Assembly (NCBI RefSeq): GCF_004297875.1
Contig: NZ_SCSK01000006.1
Span: 1-64,000 of the forward strand
DNA length: 64,000 bases
Source: Pandoraea sp.
GTDB lineage: Bacteria > Pseudomonadota > Gammaproteobacteria > Burkholderiales > Burkholderiaceae
Direction of reading: 5' to 3'
Shown: piece by piece, positions 16,065 to 25,567 of the stretch
How the letters are laid out: each line of letters begins with the position of its first letter
Position numbering within the stretch: the first letter of the stretch is position 1
Program-made: the position numbers and the translations under genes
Notes under the pieces: generated by a model
The model's input: only the letters and a program-made list of their open reading frames with translations
Databases searched by the model: none
Told to the model about the DNA's origin: nothing

Positions 16065-17738
16065 ATGACGCATATGTTCGACGAGGGCCTGGATCGGCGG
16101 GAGGCCAACCATGTCCCCCTCACACCCATCGAATTCATCGCGCGAGCGGCCGATGTCTATGGAGACCGCCTTGCGGTTGTTCACGGCGACATGCGCCGCA
16201 CATGGCGCGAAACATATACACGCGCCAGGCGCCTTGCCAGCGCGCTCCAGCGGGCAGGTATCAGTCGCGGGGACACCGTAGCGGTCTTGCTGCCGAATAT
16301 TCCTGCGATGGTCGAAGCCCATTTCGGCGTGCCGATGTCCGGCGCTGTGCTCAACACGCTGAACACGCGTCTTGACGTCGCATCGCTACTGTTCATGTTG
16401 CGGCACGGCGAGGCCAGGCTGCTGATCGTCGACACGGAATTCGGTGAGCTTGCGCGTCGCGCGGCCATCGAGTTCCCGCAGTTGCGCGTCATCAGCGTAA
16501 GCGATGTCATGCCTGCCGATCCCCATGTATTTGCGCGCGCCACCGACTATGAAGCCTTTCTTCAGGAAGGCGATCCGCAGTTTGCATACGCGCTGCCGGC
16601 CGACGAGTGGGACGCGATCGCGCTCAACTACACATCGGGCACGACGGGTGACCCGAAGGGCGTGGTCTACCATCATCGCGGTGCTTACCTGAATGCGCTG
16701 AGCAACATTCTCGAATGGGACATGCCGAAGCATGCCGTCTACCTGTGGACATTACCGATGTTCCATTGCAACGGCTGGTGCTTCCCATGGACCATCGCGG
16801 CGCGCGCGGGCGTCAACGTTTGCCTGCGAAAATTCGACGCCGCCACCGTGTTCGAGCTGATCCGGCGCGAGCGTGTTACCCACTACTGCGGTGCGCCGAT
16901 TGTCCAGAGCGCGCTTGCCAATGCACCCGCGCAGTGGCGTGAGGGGATCGATCACAGAGTATCGACGATGGTGGCCGGCGCCGCCCCCTCCCCTTCCATG
17001 ATCGCCAGCATGAAGGAAATCGGCTTCGATCTGACCCATGTCTACGGACTGACCGAAGTCTACGGCCCCGCATCGGTCTGCGCGAAACAGGAAACTTGGG
17101 AGGCGCTCGACGACGACGAGCGCGCACGCCTGAACGCGCGCCAAGGCGTGCGCTACCACCTGCAATCGGCGGTGGCCGTGCTCGATCCTGACACGCTGGA
17201 ACCCGTGCCGCCCGACGGCGAAACGGTCGGCGAGATCATGTTTCGCGGCAACATCTGCATGAAGGGATACCTGAAGAACGAACGCGCGACCCAAGAGGCT
17301 TTCCGCGGCGGCTGGTTCCACACGGGCGACCTCGGCGTGCTGGCGCCGGACGGTTATGTGCGCATCAAGGATCGCAGCAAGGACATCATCATCTCCGGCG
17401 GGGAGAATATTTCGAGCATCGAAATCGAAGACACGCTGTACCGGCACCCCGCGGTATCGGTTGCAGCAGTCGTCGCCATGCCAGACCCGAAATGGGGCGA
17501 AGTGCCGTGCGCGTTCGTCGAACTGAAGGAAGGCGTCACCGCCACCGCCGACGAACTCATCGCCCACTGCCGTCTCTTTCTCGCTGGATATAAATTGCCC
17601 AAGGCAATACACATCGGCGAGGTACCCAAGACCTCGACCGGGAAAATCCAGAAATTCGAGTTACGCGCAAGAGTCGGCTCGGAACGCGCGATCGATCTGG
17701 CCGGCAACACGCCGGGCGCGCCCGCTGGCAAGGCCTAG
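16065..17738 (+). CDS. Acyl-CoA ligase (AlkK/DmdB-like)
   Basis: A 557-aa adenylate-forming enzyme. The P-loop YTSGTTGDPKGVVYHH, the A5 region HVYGLTEVYG, the A7/A8 motifs GWFHTGDLG and KDRSKDIIISGGENISS, and the catalytic lysine region PKTSTGKIQK are all present. The subgroup is that of medium-chain fatty acid and methylmercaptopropionate ligases. AGGAG stands nine bases before the ATG at 16065. It is followed after 56 bp by a dehydrogenase of the DmdC type, so a two-step activation and dehydrogenation of an acyl chain is likely; sequence alone does not tell a sulfur-containing substrate from a plain fatty acid. Confidence 0.88.
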   Translation: MTHMFDEGLDRREANHVPLTPIEFIARAADVYGDRLAVVHGDMRRTWRETYTRARRLASALQRAGISRGDTVAVLLPNIPAMVEAHFGVPMSGAVLNTLNTRLDVASLLFMLRHGEARLLIVDTEFGELARRAAIEFPQLRVISVSDVMPADPHVFARATDYEAFLQEGDPQFAYALPADEWDAIALNYTSGTTGDPKGVVYHHRGAYLNALSNILEWDMPKHAVYLWTLPMFHCNGWCFPWTIAARAGVNVCLRKFDAATVFELIRRERVTHYCGAPIVQSALANAPAQWREGIDHRVSTMVAGAAPSPSMIASMKEIGFDLTHVYGLTEVYGPASVCAKQETWEALDDDERARLNARQGVRYHLQSAVAVLDPDTLEPVPPDGETVGEIMFRGNICMKGYLKNERATQEAFRGGWFHTGDLGVLAPDGYVRIKDRSKDIIISGGENISSIEIEDTLYRHPAVSVAAVVAMPDPKWGEVPCAFVELKEGVTATADELIAHCRLFLAGYKLPKAIHIGEVPKTSTGKIQKFELRARVGSERAIDLAGNTPGAPAGKA

Positions 17739-17794
17739 CCGCGGAAGCAGCAAATCCAACTACCACTTACGACTGCTCGATTGACTGACCTGCC

Positions 17795-19585
17795 ATGAAT
17801 TACACCGCCCCCGTGAAGGATATGCTGTTCGTCATGCAAGAGCTTGCCGGACTCGACGAAATCGCGGCGCTCCCCGGTTTCGAGGACGCGACCGAGGAAA
17901 CGGCTCGCGCCGTACTCGACGAATCGGCCAGACTGTGCGGCGAAGTGCTCGCGCCATTGAACGCCGAAGGGGACAAAAACCCGAGCAGTTTGAAGGATGG
18001 CATTGTCACCGCGACGCCAGGTTTCAGGGAAGCATTCCAGCAGTATGCCGAGGGCGGCTGGCAGGGCCTGCAGCATCCGGCCGACTATGACGGGCAGGGC
18101 TTGCCCAAGCTGGTGGCGACGCCCTGCATCGAGATGCTCAATGCCGCGAACACGTCGTTCGCGCTGTGCCCGCTGCTGACGGACGGCGCTATCGAGGCTT
18201 TGTTGACCGCGGGCAGTGAGCAGCAGAAGCAGCGCTACGTGCCGAAGCTGATCTCCGGCCAATGGACCGGCACGATGAACCTGACCGAGCCGCAGGCGGG
18301 GTCCGACCTGGCGCTGGTACGCACGCGTGCCGAGCCGCAGGGCGACGGAACCTATCGCATCTTCGGCACGAAAATTTTCATCACCTGGGGCGAACATGAC
18401 ATGGCCGAGAACATCGTGCATCTCGTGCTCGCGCGCCTGCCCGATGCGCCGGACGGCGTAAAGGGTATCTCGCTGTTCATCGTACCGAAGTTCATGGTCG
18501 ATCAGGACGGCTCGCTGGGCGCGCGCAACGACGTGCATTGCGTATCGATCGAGCACAAGCTCGGCATCAAGGCGAGTCCGACCGCGGTACTGCAATTCGG
18601 CGATCATGGCGGCGCCATCGGCTATCTGGTCGGCGAGGTCAATTGCGGCCTCGAATACATGTTCATCATGATGAACGCGGCGCGCTTCGCAGTCGGCATA
18701 CAGGGCGTTGCGCTCGCCGATCGCGCTTACCAGAGAGCGGTCGCGTATGCAAAAGAGCGCGTGCAGAGCCGACCCGTGGACGGCTCGGCGAAACAGGCCG
18801 TGACGATCATCCACCATCCGGACGTGCGTCGCATGCTGGGGACGATGCGCGCGCTGACCGAAAGCGCGCGAGCGCTCGCCTACGTCACCGCGGCGCACAG
18901 CGACATCGCGCATCATCACCCCGACGCGGCCGTACGCGCCGAGCATCAGGCCATCTACGAGTACCTCGTGCCGGTGGTCAAGGGTTGGAGTACCGAGCTG
19001 GCGGTCGACGTTGCCAGCCTGGGCGTGCAGGTCCATGGCGGGATGGGCTACATCGAGGAGACTGGCGCCGCGCAGCACCTGCGCGATGCGCGCATTCTGC
19101 CGATCTACGAGGGCACCACGGCGATCCAGGCCAACGATCTGGTCGGGCGCAAAACGCTGCGCGATGGCGGCGCCGTCGCGAAGCGGCTTCTCGCCGCCGT
19201 CTCGCAAACGCTCGACGCGCTCGCAGCACACGAAGGGCCCGATTTCGAATCGATGCGCGAACAGCTCGCCAAAGGCCACCGGTCATTGGCAACGGTCGTC
19301 GACTTCATGCTGGCGAACGCGAAGCATGACCCGAACGCGGTTTTCGCCGGCAGCGTGCCGTACCTGAAGCTCGCGGGCATCGTCCTCGGTGGTTGGCAGA
19401 TGGCGCGCGCGCTGCTGGCAGTATCGGAGCATGCGGCATGCGATCCGGCCTTCGGCAGCGCCAAGATCGCAACCGCCTGCTTCTATGCCGAGCATGTCCT
19501 GCCGCAGGCGCCGGCCATCGAAGTTTCGATCACCAGCGCCAACGGCGCGCAGGGCGTGCTGGCATTGTCCGAGGAGCAGTTCTGA
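17795..19585 (+). CDS. Acyl-CoA dehydrogenase, DmdC type
   Basis: A 596-aa FAD-dependent dehydrogenase, about 200 residues longer than ordinary acyl-CoA dehydrogenases. It has the N-terminal helical domain, the central MNLTEPQAGSDLA and FITWGEHD sheets, the C-terminal domain with VHGGMGYIEE and the IYEGTTAIQANDL block, and the extra C-terminal region characteristic of the 3-methylmercaptopropionyl-CoA dehydrogenase (DmdC) group. It lies behind the acyl-CoA ligase in the same orientation. DmdC-like proteins are common in betaproteobacteria and not all use DMSP-derived substrates, so the name describes the subfamily only. Confidence 0.88.
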   Translation: MNYTAPVKDMLFVMQELAGLDEIAALPGFEDATEETARAVLDESARLCGEVLAPLNAEGDKNPSSLKDGIVTATPGFREAFQQYAEGGWQGLQHPADYDGQGLPKLVATPCIEMLNAANTSFALCPLLTDGAIEALLTAGSEQQKQRYVPKLISGQWTGTMNLTEPQAGSDLALVRTRAEPQGDGTYRIFGTKIFITWGEHDMAENIVHLVLARLPDAPDGVKGISLFIVPKFMVDQDGSLGARNDVHCVSIEHKLGIKASPTAVLQFGDHGGAIGYLVGEVNCGLEYMFIMMNAARFAVGIQGVALADRAYQRAVAYAKERVQSRPVDGSAKQAVTIIHHPDVRRMLGTMRALTESARALAYVTAAHSDIAHHHPDAAVRAEHQAIYEYLVPVVKGWSTELAVDVASLGVQVHGGMGYIEETGAAQHLRDARILPIYEGTTAIQANDLVGRKTLRDGGAVAKRLLAAVSQTLDALAAHEGPDFESMREQLAKGHRSLATVVDFMLANAKHDPNAVFAGSVPYLKLAGIVLGGWQMARALLAVSEHAACDPAFGSAKIATACFYAEHVLPQAPAIEVSITSANGAQGVLALSEEQF

Positions 19586-19746
19586 CGTGACGACTGTCAT
19601 GCAGCATGGCGAGAAACCCGTCGAACAGTATCCCCAAATTTGAGCGCGCGGGTACCAGCCTGGGTAGTCACGCGACACGGCGCAAGCGGGGCCATGGGGG
19701 CGGCTGCCGCATACGCCATGGCAGATCGCCGCTCGGTATCGAATCA

Positions 19747-20082
19747 TCACACCTCGCCGTAAAAACCCATATCGGCGCGCACCCCGAACCGCTTCACGAA
19801 CTCGGTCGGATCGAAGCCTTCGCGTTCAAATAGCTGCCGCACCATCGGGATAGCCGCAGCAATCGCGTCGGCGTCGGCCCACTCGATATAGTTGATCACG
19901 TTGAATTCGCCGCTACCGCCGGTCTGGCTCAGTACCCGGTGCCGCAGGCAACCTGGCATCCCGTCGAGAACGGCATGCACGCGCTTTATCTGGGCGACGA
20001 CCTCGGGCAGCGCCTCGGCAGGAACGACGAATTTATCGATACGGAACACCGGGTCGGTATGGGAAGCAGATGCTCTCGGCAT
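19747..20082 (-). CDS. Antibiotic-biosynthesis-monooxygenase-fold protein under SoxR control
   Basis: A 111-aa ABM/dimeric alpha-beta-barrel protein (FRIDKFVVPAEALPEV, then GCLRHRVLSQTG and NVINYIEWADADA). Members oxidise quinols or aromatic polyketides without cofactor, or bind such compounds. The start at 20082 (MPRASASHTDP) is preceded by a GAGG ribosome site. An ATG at 20136 in the same frame is excluded because it lies inside the -10 box of the promoter. The SoxR box upstream places it in the response to redox-cycling compounds. Confidence 0.83.
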   Translation of the reverse strand: MPRASASHTDPVFRIDKFVVPAEALPEVVAQIKRVHAVLDGMPGCLRHRVLSQTGGSGEFNVINYIEWADADAIAAAIPMVRQLFEREGFDPTEFVKRFGVRADMGFYGEV

Positions 20083-20134
20083 GGCGTGAAGCCTCACAGG
20101 AAAAGCGCTCGCGCGCGGGTTGACGGTCTCACGC

Positions 20135-20165
20135 ATAATAGAACCTCAAGTAAAGTTGAGGTCAA
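20135..20165 (-). promoter_or_regulatory. SoxR box within a 19-bp-spaced promoter
   Basis: CCTCAAGTAAAGTTGAGG at 20144-20161 matches the classical SoxR box except for two central bases. On the minus strand it sits between TTGACC (20165-20160) and TATTAT (20140-20135), separated by 19 bp, the overlong spacer characteristic of promoters activated by MerR/SoxR-type proteins through DNA distortion. The promoter points to the ABM gene; soxR itself starts at 20177 on the other strand. This is among the clearest regulatory sites in the window. Confidence 0.88.
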
Positions 20166-20176
20166 GGAGTTTCGTG

Positions 20177-20674
20177 ATGAAATTAACGCCTGCCCAGGCT
20201 GCGCTCGAACAAGCCGGCCTTCCCGCCGTGCTGCCGGTCGGTGAAGTCGCGCGCCGAAGTGGCGTGCCGGTCTCCACGCTGCATTTCTATGAAGCCAAGG
20301 GGCTGATCAGCAGCCACCGAACCGCCGGCAATCAGCGCCGCTACGCGCGCGACGTGCTGCGGCGGGTGGCGTTCATTCGCGTGGCGCAACGCGTTGGCAT
20401 AGCGCTGGCCGACATCGAGGCGGCCCTGGCCACCTTGCCGGCGAATGCCGCGCCCGGCCGCGCCGACTGGGCGCGCCTGTCTCGCGGATGGCGCGCCGCC
20501 CTGAACGAGCGCATCGAACAAATGGAGAAACTGCGAGATACGCTCGACGACTGCATCGGCTGCGGCTGTCTGTCGATCGACCGATGCCGGTTGCGCAATC
20601 CGCTGGACAAATTAAGCGCGCAGGGCTCGGGACCGCACCGCTTGTGGATCGGACGCCAAGGCGAGGCGGGTTAA
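20177..20674 (+). CDS. soxR: Redox-sensing transcriptional regulator SoxR
   Basis: A 165-aa MerR-family protein: helix-turn-helix VGEVARRSGVPVSTLHFYE at about 21-39, a dimerisation helix, and a C-terminal [2Fe-2S] site with cysteines 126, 129, 131 and 137 in CIGCGCLSIDRC, the exact C-x2-C-x-C-x5-C pattern of SoxR. The ATG at 20177 has AAGGAG eight bases ahead; longer starts would run through the SoxR box. It is divergent from the ABM gene. As in most non-enteric bacteria there is no soxS, and the regulator appears to act directly on its neighbour. Confidence 0.95.
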   Translation: MKLTPAQAALEQAGLPAVLPVGEVARRSGVPVSTLHFYEAKGLISSHRTAGNQRRYARDVLRRVAFIRVAQRVGIALADIEAALATLPANAAPGRADWARLSRGWRAALNERIEQMEKLRDTLDDCIGCGCLSIDRCRLRNPLDKLSAQGSGPHRLWIGRQGEAG

Positions 20675-20760
20675 CGCTCAAAGTAGCCTCGGCGTGGCCC
20701 TGCGTCGGCCGCCACGAAAACGATCCGGGCGTCCGCCAGCCTGGAAGCGATCACGCTGTT

Positions 20761-21816
20761 TCAGCAAGTATCGAAATAGCGCTGAATCGCGCGAAAATCG
20801 CTGGTTCGGGTCAGCGCCAGCATCAACAGGATGCGAGCCTTTTGCGGGTTGAGCGAGTTCGCCGCGACGGTTTGCAACGCTTCATCTTCGGACAGCGGCG
20901 TCACAGTGCCATCGCCCACACGGCTCGCCCTGACCACGCGCACGCCGTGTTGCCGCGCTTCAAGGGCGCCGGCGCGCGCGGCCACGGACAGGCTGCCATT
21001 GCCGGTCGCCGCCAGCACGATGCCGCGTGCGCCGGCCGCGATGGCCGACTGATAAAAATGCGAGCGCGCACTTTGGTGGTCGTAGATGATGTCCACGAGC
21101 GGCAGGTCGTCGATCTGCCCGACCGAAAAATCGGTAGCCGTCGTGTGCGAGAGCAGTGGCGCGCATAGGAAGCGAACCACGCCGGCACTGACTTCGCCAA
21201 GCGCGCCATACTCCGGTGTGCGAAACGCGTCGGTACCGGTCGTATGCCGCTTCGCCGCATGGCGGGCAGCGACAATGCGATCATTGAGCAGCACTAGCAC
21301 GCCCTTGTTCCGTGCCGCCGGCGCGGTTGCCACCAGTACCGCATTGTAGAGATTGAGCGGCCCGTCGGCGCTTAGCGCAGAAGCCGGGCGCATGGCGCCG
21401 ACCAGCACCACGGGTTTGTTCGACTTGAGTACCAGATTGAGAAAATAGGCGGTCTCTTCCAGCGTGTCGGTACCGTGCGTGAGCACCACGCCATCGATCT
21501 CGGGGTCGTCGAGCACCGCGTTCACCCGCCGGGCGATGCTCAGCAGCATCGCATTGTCGATGTCGTGACTGGCGATATTGAACAGCTGTTCGCCGGAAAT
21601 CGATGCAATCTCCCCGAGTTGCGGCACCGCGCTCAATACTTCGCCCAGCGTGGCGGTCACATCGTAGTCATGCAGTTGCGTCGCGCTGCCGCCGGAGGAT
21701 GCGATCGTTCCACCGGTACCGAGCACGGCGATGCGCGGCAGGCCCGCGCGATGCGCCGCCGTGCCGGCAACGCGCCGAGTTCCTTGCGCAACAGTGGAAG
21801 ACGTGTGTGCTTTCAT
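20761..21816 (-). CDS. L-asparaginase (type II-like)
   Basis: A 351-aa asparaginase/glutaminase. Both catalytic threonine motifs are present: GTGGTIASSG near the N-terminus and THGTDTLEETAYFL in the centre. I start it at the ATG at 21816 (MKAHTSSTV); an in-frame TTG eight codons upstream has nothing to favour it. The N-terminal 30 residues are not a clear signal peptide, so it may be cytoplasmic even though its sequence is of the AnsB group. It stands beside a polar amino-acid ABC transporter but is separated from it by a terminator. Confidence 0.9.
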   Translation of the reverse strand: MKAHTSSTVAQGTRRVAGTAAHRAGLPRIAVLGTGGTIASSGGSATQLHDYDVTATLGEVLSAVPQLGEIASISGEQLFNIASHDIDNAMLLSIARRVNAVLDDPEIDGVVLTHGTDTLEETAYFLNLVLKSNKPVVLVGAMRPASALSADGPLNLYNAVLVATAPAARNKGVLVLLNDRIVAARHAAKRHTTGTDAFRTPEYGALGEVSAGVVRFLCAPLLSHTTATDFSVGQIDDLPLVDIIYDHQSARSHFYQSAIAAGARGIVLAATGNGSLSVAARAGALEARQHGVRVVRASRVGDGTVTPLSEDEALQTVAANSLNPQKARILLMLALTRTSDFRAIQRYFDTC

Positions 21817-21849
21817 GATCGTACGGTCTCTCGAAGTCAAGCCAGACGC

Positions 21850-21880
21850 AAAAGGCGCTCATCGCGCCGCGGCGCCTTTT
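21850..21880 (-). terminator. Rho-independent terminator after the amino-acid ABC operon
   Basis: AAAAGGCGC and GCGCCTTTT form a perfect nine-base-pair stem around a 13-base loop. Because the stem ends in four A/T pairs it can act on either strand; the leftward ABC operon ends 100 bp before it and the asparaginase gene begins 34 bp beyond it. Confidence 0.7.
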
Positions 21881-21979
21881 CGACTTTTTCCCACCCAGGG
21901 TCAACAGCAATGCAACCGCAACACTCGCGCCGACCCGCCGATCGTCAGATGCAATGCCAAGGGACGCCCGCGCGTCGGC

Positions 21980-22810
21980 TCAGTCCTGCGCCTGCCGTGC
22001 CCCGATGATCCGCGACAGAAAGGTCCGGGTGCGTTCGTGCCGGGGCCGCGCCAGCACTTCGGCCGGCGGACCCTGTTCGAGGATGACACCGTCGGCCATG
22101 AAGGCCACCCGATCGCATACGTCCCGCGCAAAGGCGATCTCATGGGTGACCACGATCATCGTCATGCCGTCGTCGGCGAGTCCGCGCATGACGGCGAGCA
22201 CTTCGTCGACCAGTTCCGGATCGAGCGCCGAAGTCGGCTCGTCGAACAGCATCAGTTTGGGCCGCATCGCCAGCGCCCGGGCAATTGCCACGCGCTGCTG
22301 CTGCCCGCCCGACAAGTGGCCGGGATAGGCCTGTGCCTTGCCCGCCAGACCGACCCGCTCGAGCAGCGCCATGGCACGCTCCACCGCCTGCGCGCGCGGC
22401 TCGCGCTTGACCTGCAGCGGTGCTTCGATCACATTTTGTAGCACCGTCAAGTGCGGGAACAAATTGAAGCGCTGGAACACCATGCCGATCTGCGCGCGCT
22501 GCCGGCACACATCATGCTCCGGCATTTCATGCAGGCGGCCACCGCGCTCCCGATAGCCGACGAGCTGGCCATCGACATAAATGCGGCCGGCGTCAATCTG
22601 CTCCAAATGATTGATGCAACGAAGAAGCGTGCTCTTGCCGGAGCCGGACGCTCCGATAAGCGCCAGCACCTCGCCGGCGGCCACCTCGAGATCGACGCCC
22701 CTGATCACCTCCTCACGGCCATAGCGCTTGCGCACGCGCTGCACCCTTACCATCGGTTCGGCCGATACCGATGCGGCGTCGAGGGCGTTTGGGCTAGGCA
22801 TGAACGGCAT
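21980..22810 (-). CDS. Polar amino-acid ABC transporter ATP-binding protein
   Basis: A 276-aa ATPase with Walker [11 protein letters not shown]-loop in [19 protein letters not shown], signature LSGGQQQR, Walker [15 protein letters not shown] and switch [10 protein letters not shown]; the pattern is that of GlnQ/HisP/ArtP. Its beginning overlaps the end of the permease gene: with the ATG at 22810 by 17 bases, or with the ATG at 22801 by eight (ATGCCTAG). Neither start has a clear ribosome site, consistent with translational coupling. It energises uptake for the permease and binding protein at 22794-24530. Confidence 0.92.
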   Translation of the reverse strand: MPFMPSPNALDAASVSAEPMVRVQRVRKRYGREEVIRGVDLEVAAGEVLALIGASGSGKSTLLRCINHLEQIDAGRIYVDGQLVGYRERGGRLHEMPEHDVCRQRAQIGMVFQRFNLFPHLTVLQNVIEAPLQVKREPRAQAVERAMALLERVGLAGKAQAYPGHLSGGQQQRVAIARALAMRPKLMLFDEPTSALDPELVDEVLAVMRGLADDGMTMIVVTHEIAFARDVCDRVAFMADGVILEQGPPAEVLARPRHERTRTFLSRIIGARQAQD

Positions 22811-23657
22811 GGCTCGCGCGGCCCAGGCGCCGCTCCAGGAAGAATTGCGCGACGCTGGTCACCGTGGTCAGCACCAGGTACCAGAACGTGGCGACCAGCA
22901 TCAGCTCGATGGTGCGCAAGTTCGCCGAAGAAATATTCTGGGCCTGCGTGAGCAAATCGCCGCCGGCGATTACCGACACCAGCGAGGTGGCCTTGAGCAG
23001 CGAAATGAATTGATTGGCCGCCGGCGGGATAATCACACGCAAGGCCTGGGGCAGGATGATGCGGCGCATGGCCATCATGCGCGACATGCCCAGCGCCTGC
23101 GCCGCGCTGTGCTGTCCCTGATCGACGCTGATGATGCCGGCGCGCACCACCTCCGACATGTAGGCTGCCTCGTTCAGGCCCAGCGCGATTACCGACGCCA
23201 CGAATGGCGTGAGGATCGCATTGGTGCTGAACGGCCCGATATGCTCGAACAGCAACGCCAGATTACCCCACAGCAGAATCTGCACCAGCAGCGGCGTGCC
23301 GCGCAGCAGCCACGAATAGAAGCCACTGCTCAGCCGCAACACCGGGCTGGGCGACAGGCGCATCACCGCCAGCACCGTGCCCAGCAGCACGCCGATGAGC
23401 TCGGCGAGCAGCGCCAGCTCGATGGTCACGGTCAGGCCCGTCAGGATCGCCGGCGCGAACTGATACCTGGCGATCGCCGCGTGATCGATCTTCGGATTGG
23501 TGCCGATCGACCACGCCAGCCAGGCCAGCACCGCAAACACCAGCACGCTGGTCGCGCGACGCCAGGGGTGGCGCAGCGGCACCACCCGCAGCGCGTCGTC
23601 GGCATGTCCGGCATGCGCCCCGCCACCCGTCGCGTCAGTTCGTCCTGCCTGTGTCAT
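22794..23657 (-). CDS. Polar amino-acid ABC transporter permease
   Basis: A 287-aa inner-membrane protein of the HisM/GlnP type. After a hydrophilic N-terminal tail of about 35 residues there are about five or six membrane segments; the EAA loop [37 protein letters not shown] (key residues E..R.G......GQ.EAA..LG.....) contacts the ATPase. Only one permease is encoded, so the transporter probably uses a homodimer. It lies 30 bp downstream of the binding-protein gene. Confidence 0.91.
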   Translation of the reverse strand: MTQAGRTDATGGGAHAGHADDALRVVPLRHPWRRATSVLVFAVLAWLAWSIGTNPKIDHAAIARYQFAPAILTGLTVTIELALLAELIGVLLGTVLAVMRLSPSPVLRLSSGFYSWLLRGTPLLVQILLWGNLALLFEHIGPFSTNAILTPFVASVIALGLNEAAYMSEVVRAGIISVDQGQHSAAQALGMSRMMAMRRIILPQALRVIIPPAANQFISLLKATSLVSVIAGGDLLTQAQNISSANLRTIELMLVATFWYLVLTTVTSVAQFFLERRLGRASHAVHA

Positions 23658-23687
23658 CGGCTCGATCCCCGCCCGGTATCGCCCCGG

Positions 23688-24530
23688 CTACATCGCAAGG
23701 TTGTGTCCGCCGTTGATCGTGGCCGATTTCACGGCACCGCCCTCGACTCCATACTTCTTCAGGATGCTCAGGTAGGTGCCGTTCTTGATGAGTGTGTCGA
23801 GCCCCTTTTGCAGCGCATCGCGCAGCGCCGGGTCGGACTTCGCCACGCCGATGCCCAGCGGCACGGGTTGATACTCCTGCCCCTGCACCACGTCGAAAAT
23901 CTTGCCGCCGCCTGCCGTCTTCGCCAGATAAACCATCACCGGCGAATTACCGAAGAAGGTCGCCACGTGGCCGGTTTGCACCTGCAGGCGGGCATCGGAC
24001 GGCTGCGCATACTGCAAATTGGTGATCAGCGGTTTGCCGTGCGCCTTGCACTGGGCGTCGGCCTGATCGACCAGCTGCACCTGGGTTGAGCCCTGCACCG
24101 TCGACACTGTCTTGCCGCACAGGCTCGCCAGGTCCGTCACGTGATCGGGATTGCCTTTCCTGACCAGCAGCTTGGTGCCCAAATTGAAGAAATCGACAAA
24201 ATCGAGACGCTGCTCGCGCTCCGGCGTGTCGTTCATCACGGTGAACGTGATGTCGATACGCTTGGCCTCCATGGCCGGCAGCAGGCCGCTGAACGGGATC
24301 GCCGTGAGTTCGATGGGCCGGCCGACCTGCTTGCCCAGGGCGGCCGCCAGATCGACGATGACCCCTTGCAACGTGGTGCCGTCCGACGCGTACGACACCA
24401 TCGGCGGGCTGTTGGTGATGGTGCCGGCCTTGATCGGCTCGGCCGCGCCGGCAGTGCCGACAGTCATAGCGCTCGCGCCCAGCAGCACGGGCAGCAGGCA
24501 AACAAGCGAGAAACGACGCAGGGGGCTCAT
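23688..24530 (-). CDS. Amino-acid ABC transporter substrate-binding protein
   Basis: A 280-aa periplasmic protein of the SBP_bac_3 family. Residues 1-29 are a signal peptide (SLVCLLPVLLGASAMTVGTAGAA). The mature protein starts EPIKAGTITNSPPMVSYASDG and contains GVIVDLAAALGKQVGRPIE and ITFTVMNDTPEREQRLDFVD, typical of family 3. The two cysteines (LCGKTVST and DAQCKAHGK) may form a disulfide. It heads the operon. The amino acid bound is not determined by the sequence; the closeness of the asparaginase gene may be coincidence. Confidence 0.9.
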   Translation of the reverse strand: MSPLRRFSLVCLLPVLLGASAMTVGTAGAAEPIKAGTITNSPPMVSYASDGTTLQGVIVDLAAALGKQVGRPIELTAIPFSGLLPAMEAKRIDITFTVMNDTPEREQRLDFVDFFNLGTKLLVRKGNPDHVTDLASLCGKTVSTVQGSTQVQLVDQADAQCKAHGKPLITNLQYAQPSDARLQVQTGHVATFFGNSPVMVYLAKTAGGGKIFDVVQGQEYQPVPLGIGVAKSDPALRDALQKGLDTLIKNGTYLSILKKYGVEGGAVKSATINGGHNLAM

Positions 24531-24702
24531 CCAGTCTCCTTGATATTTCGTTGTTTTGTACTGGCAGCGATTCTCGCATCGCGGGGGAGTGGGGTCAATG
24601 CGCGCACCTTACCGTCGGCAGCTGCGGTCCGACACCGTCGAGGTGTCGCTTGATGAAGCGCCCGCCGAGCGCCGACAAATTCCGTCGCCGGCACGACATG
24701 CA

Positions 24703-24855
24703 CTAATTCTCGGGCACCCTATGGCACTTGCGATATGCCGCCGGGGTGACGCCGACGTGTTTGGCGAAGGTTCGCCGCAGCGTATCCACGCTGGCGAAGC
24801 CGCATTTGTCGGCGACGCAACCGAACACTGCCATGCTGGCCAAGCGCTCGGGCAT
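24703..24855 (-). pseudogene. C-terminal remnant of an AraC/GlxA-type regulator
   Basis: A 50-codon frame (ATG at 24855, TAG at 24703) encodes only the second helix-turn-helix of an AraC-family regulator: CGFASVDTLRRTFAKHVGVTPAAYRK is the familiar tail of GlxA/FtrA-type proteins. The amidase-like N-terminal domain and the first helix-turn-helix are missing, and nothing of them is visible upstream. A deletion has removed the rest of the gene. Confidence 0.75.
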
Positions 24856-24992
24856 TAAAAACTCCTGGTTTCAATTGATTCAACTGTCTGCCAGTTTATC
24901 AATCAGCAAGCCCTCACGATACTTGAGCCGTGTGCCGGGTTCGTACTGCCCGGCCCCTTCGTCCGAACGCAGGAATACTTCCGGGAGCGCAT

Positions 24993-25375
24993 ATGTCTGC
25001 ACCAAATCCTTTACGCCGCCGCGGTCTCGAATTACTCGCCCAATTGCATGGCGGACACGCCGGCGAGGCAATGGTCGCCGAAATGCAGGACGTTTGCCCC
25101 GCCTTTGCGGATATGACGATCGACTGGGCCATCGGCGCGATCATGGACCGGCCCGGTCTTGATCTGGTCACGCGAGAACTGGTCCTGGTCGCCTCTTGCG
25201 GGACGCTTGGCTATGCGACGCCTCAACTGCGGGCGATGCCGAGGCGGCTCTGCAGATCGGCGCGACACGCGAGCAGATCGTAGAGACAGTGTTGCAGCTC
25301 ACGTTCTATGCTGGCGGACCGGCCGTGCGCAACGCGCTGATTGTTCTCAAGGAGGTGTTTGCGCAAACGACGTGA
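24993..25375 (+). pseudogene. Carboxymuconolactone-decarboxylase-family gene broken by a one-base frameshift
   Basis: The first part (ATG at 24993, GGGAG six bases before it) reads MSAPNPLRRRGLELLAQLHG up to TLGYATPQLRA. The family sequence then continues in the next frame as HAEAALQIGATREQIVETVL and FYAGGPAVRNALIVLKEVF, to the TGA at 25373-25375. Restoring one C between 25235 and 25236 (gcg-cat) would give a single 128-residue CMD-fold protein. Both halves are otherwise well preserved, so the change is recent or is a sequencing error. As read, the product is truncated. Confidence 0.85.
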
Positions 25376-25567
25376 GCCGCCCGGCACAGAGGCCCCGACA
25401 CAAGGCTGGCACCGTCCGGCCACCGGCACGGAGCGACATCGGCAACCATCGGCAAATTGCGCTACGATCTGCCATTCGCCGCGTGCCGACGATATTCCGA
25501 ACAAGATGATTCGCATAGCGATGCTTTTGCGCGTCACGATGCGGCACCGCACCATCGAGCGTTTTTC

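Noticed and set aside
20083..20136. Longer start of the ABM protein at 20136
   Set aside because: That ATG is part of the -10 box of the SoxR-dependent promoter, so it cannot be in the transcript.
24880..25071. Minus-strand frame ending YEPGTRLKYREGLLIDKLADS, which faintly recalls a reductase tail
   Set aside because: It overlaps the start of the CMD pseudogene in antisense, is short, and the resemblance is limited to a few residues.
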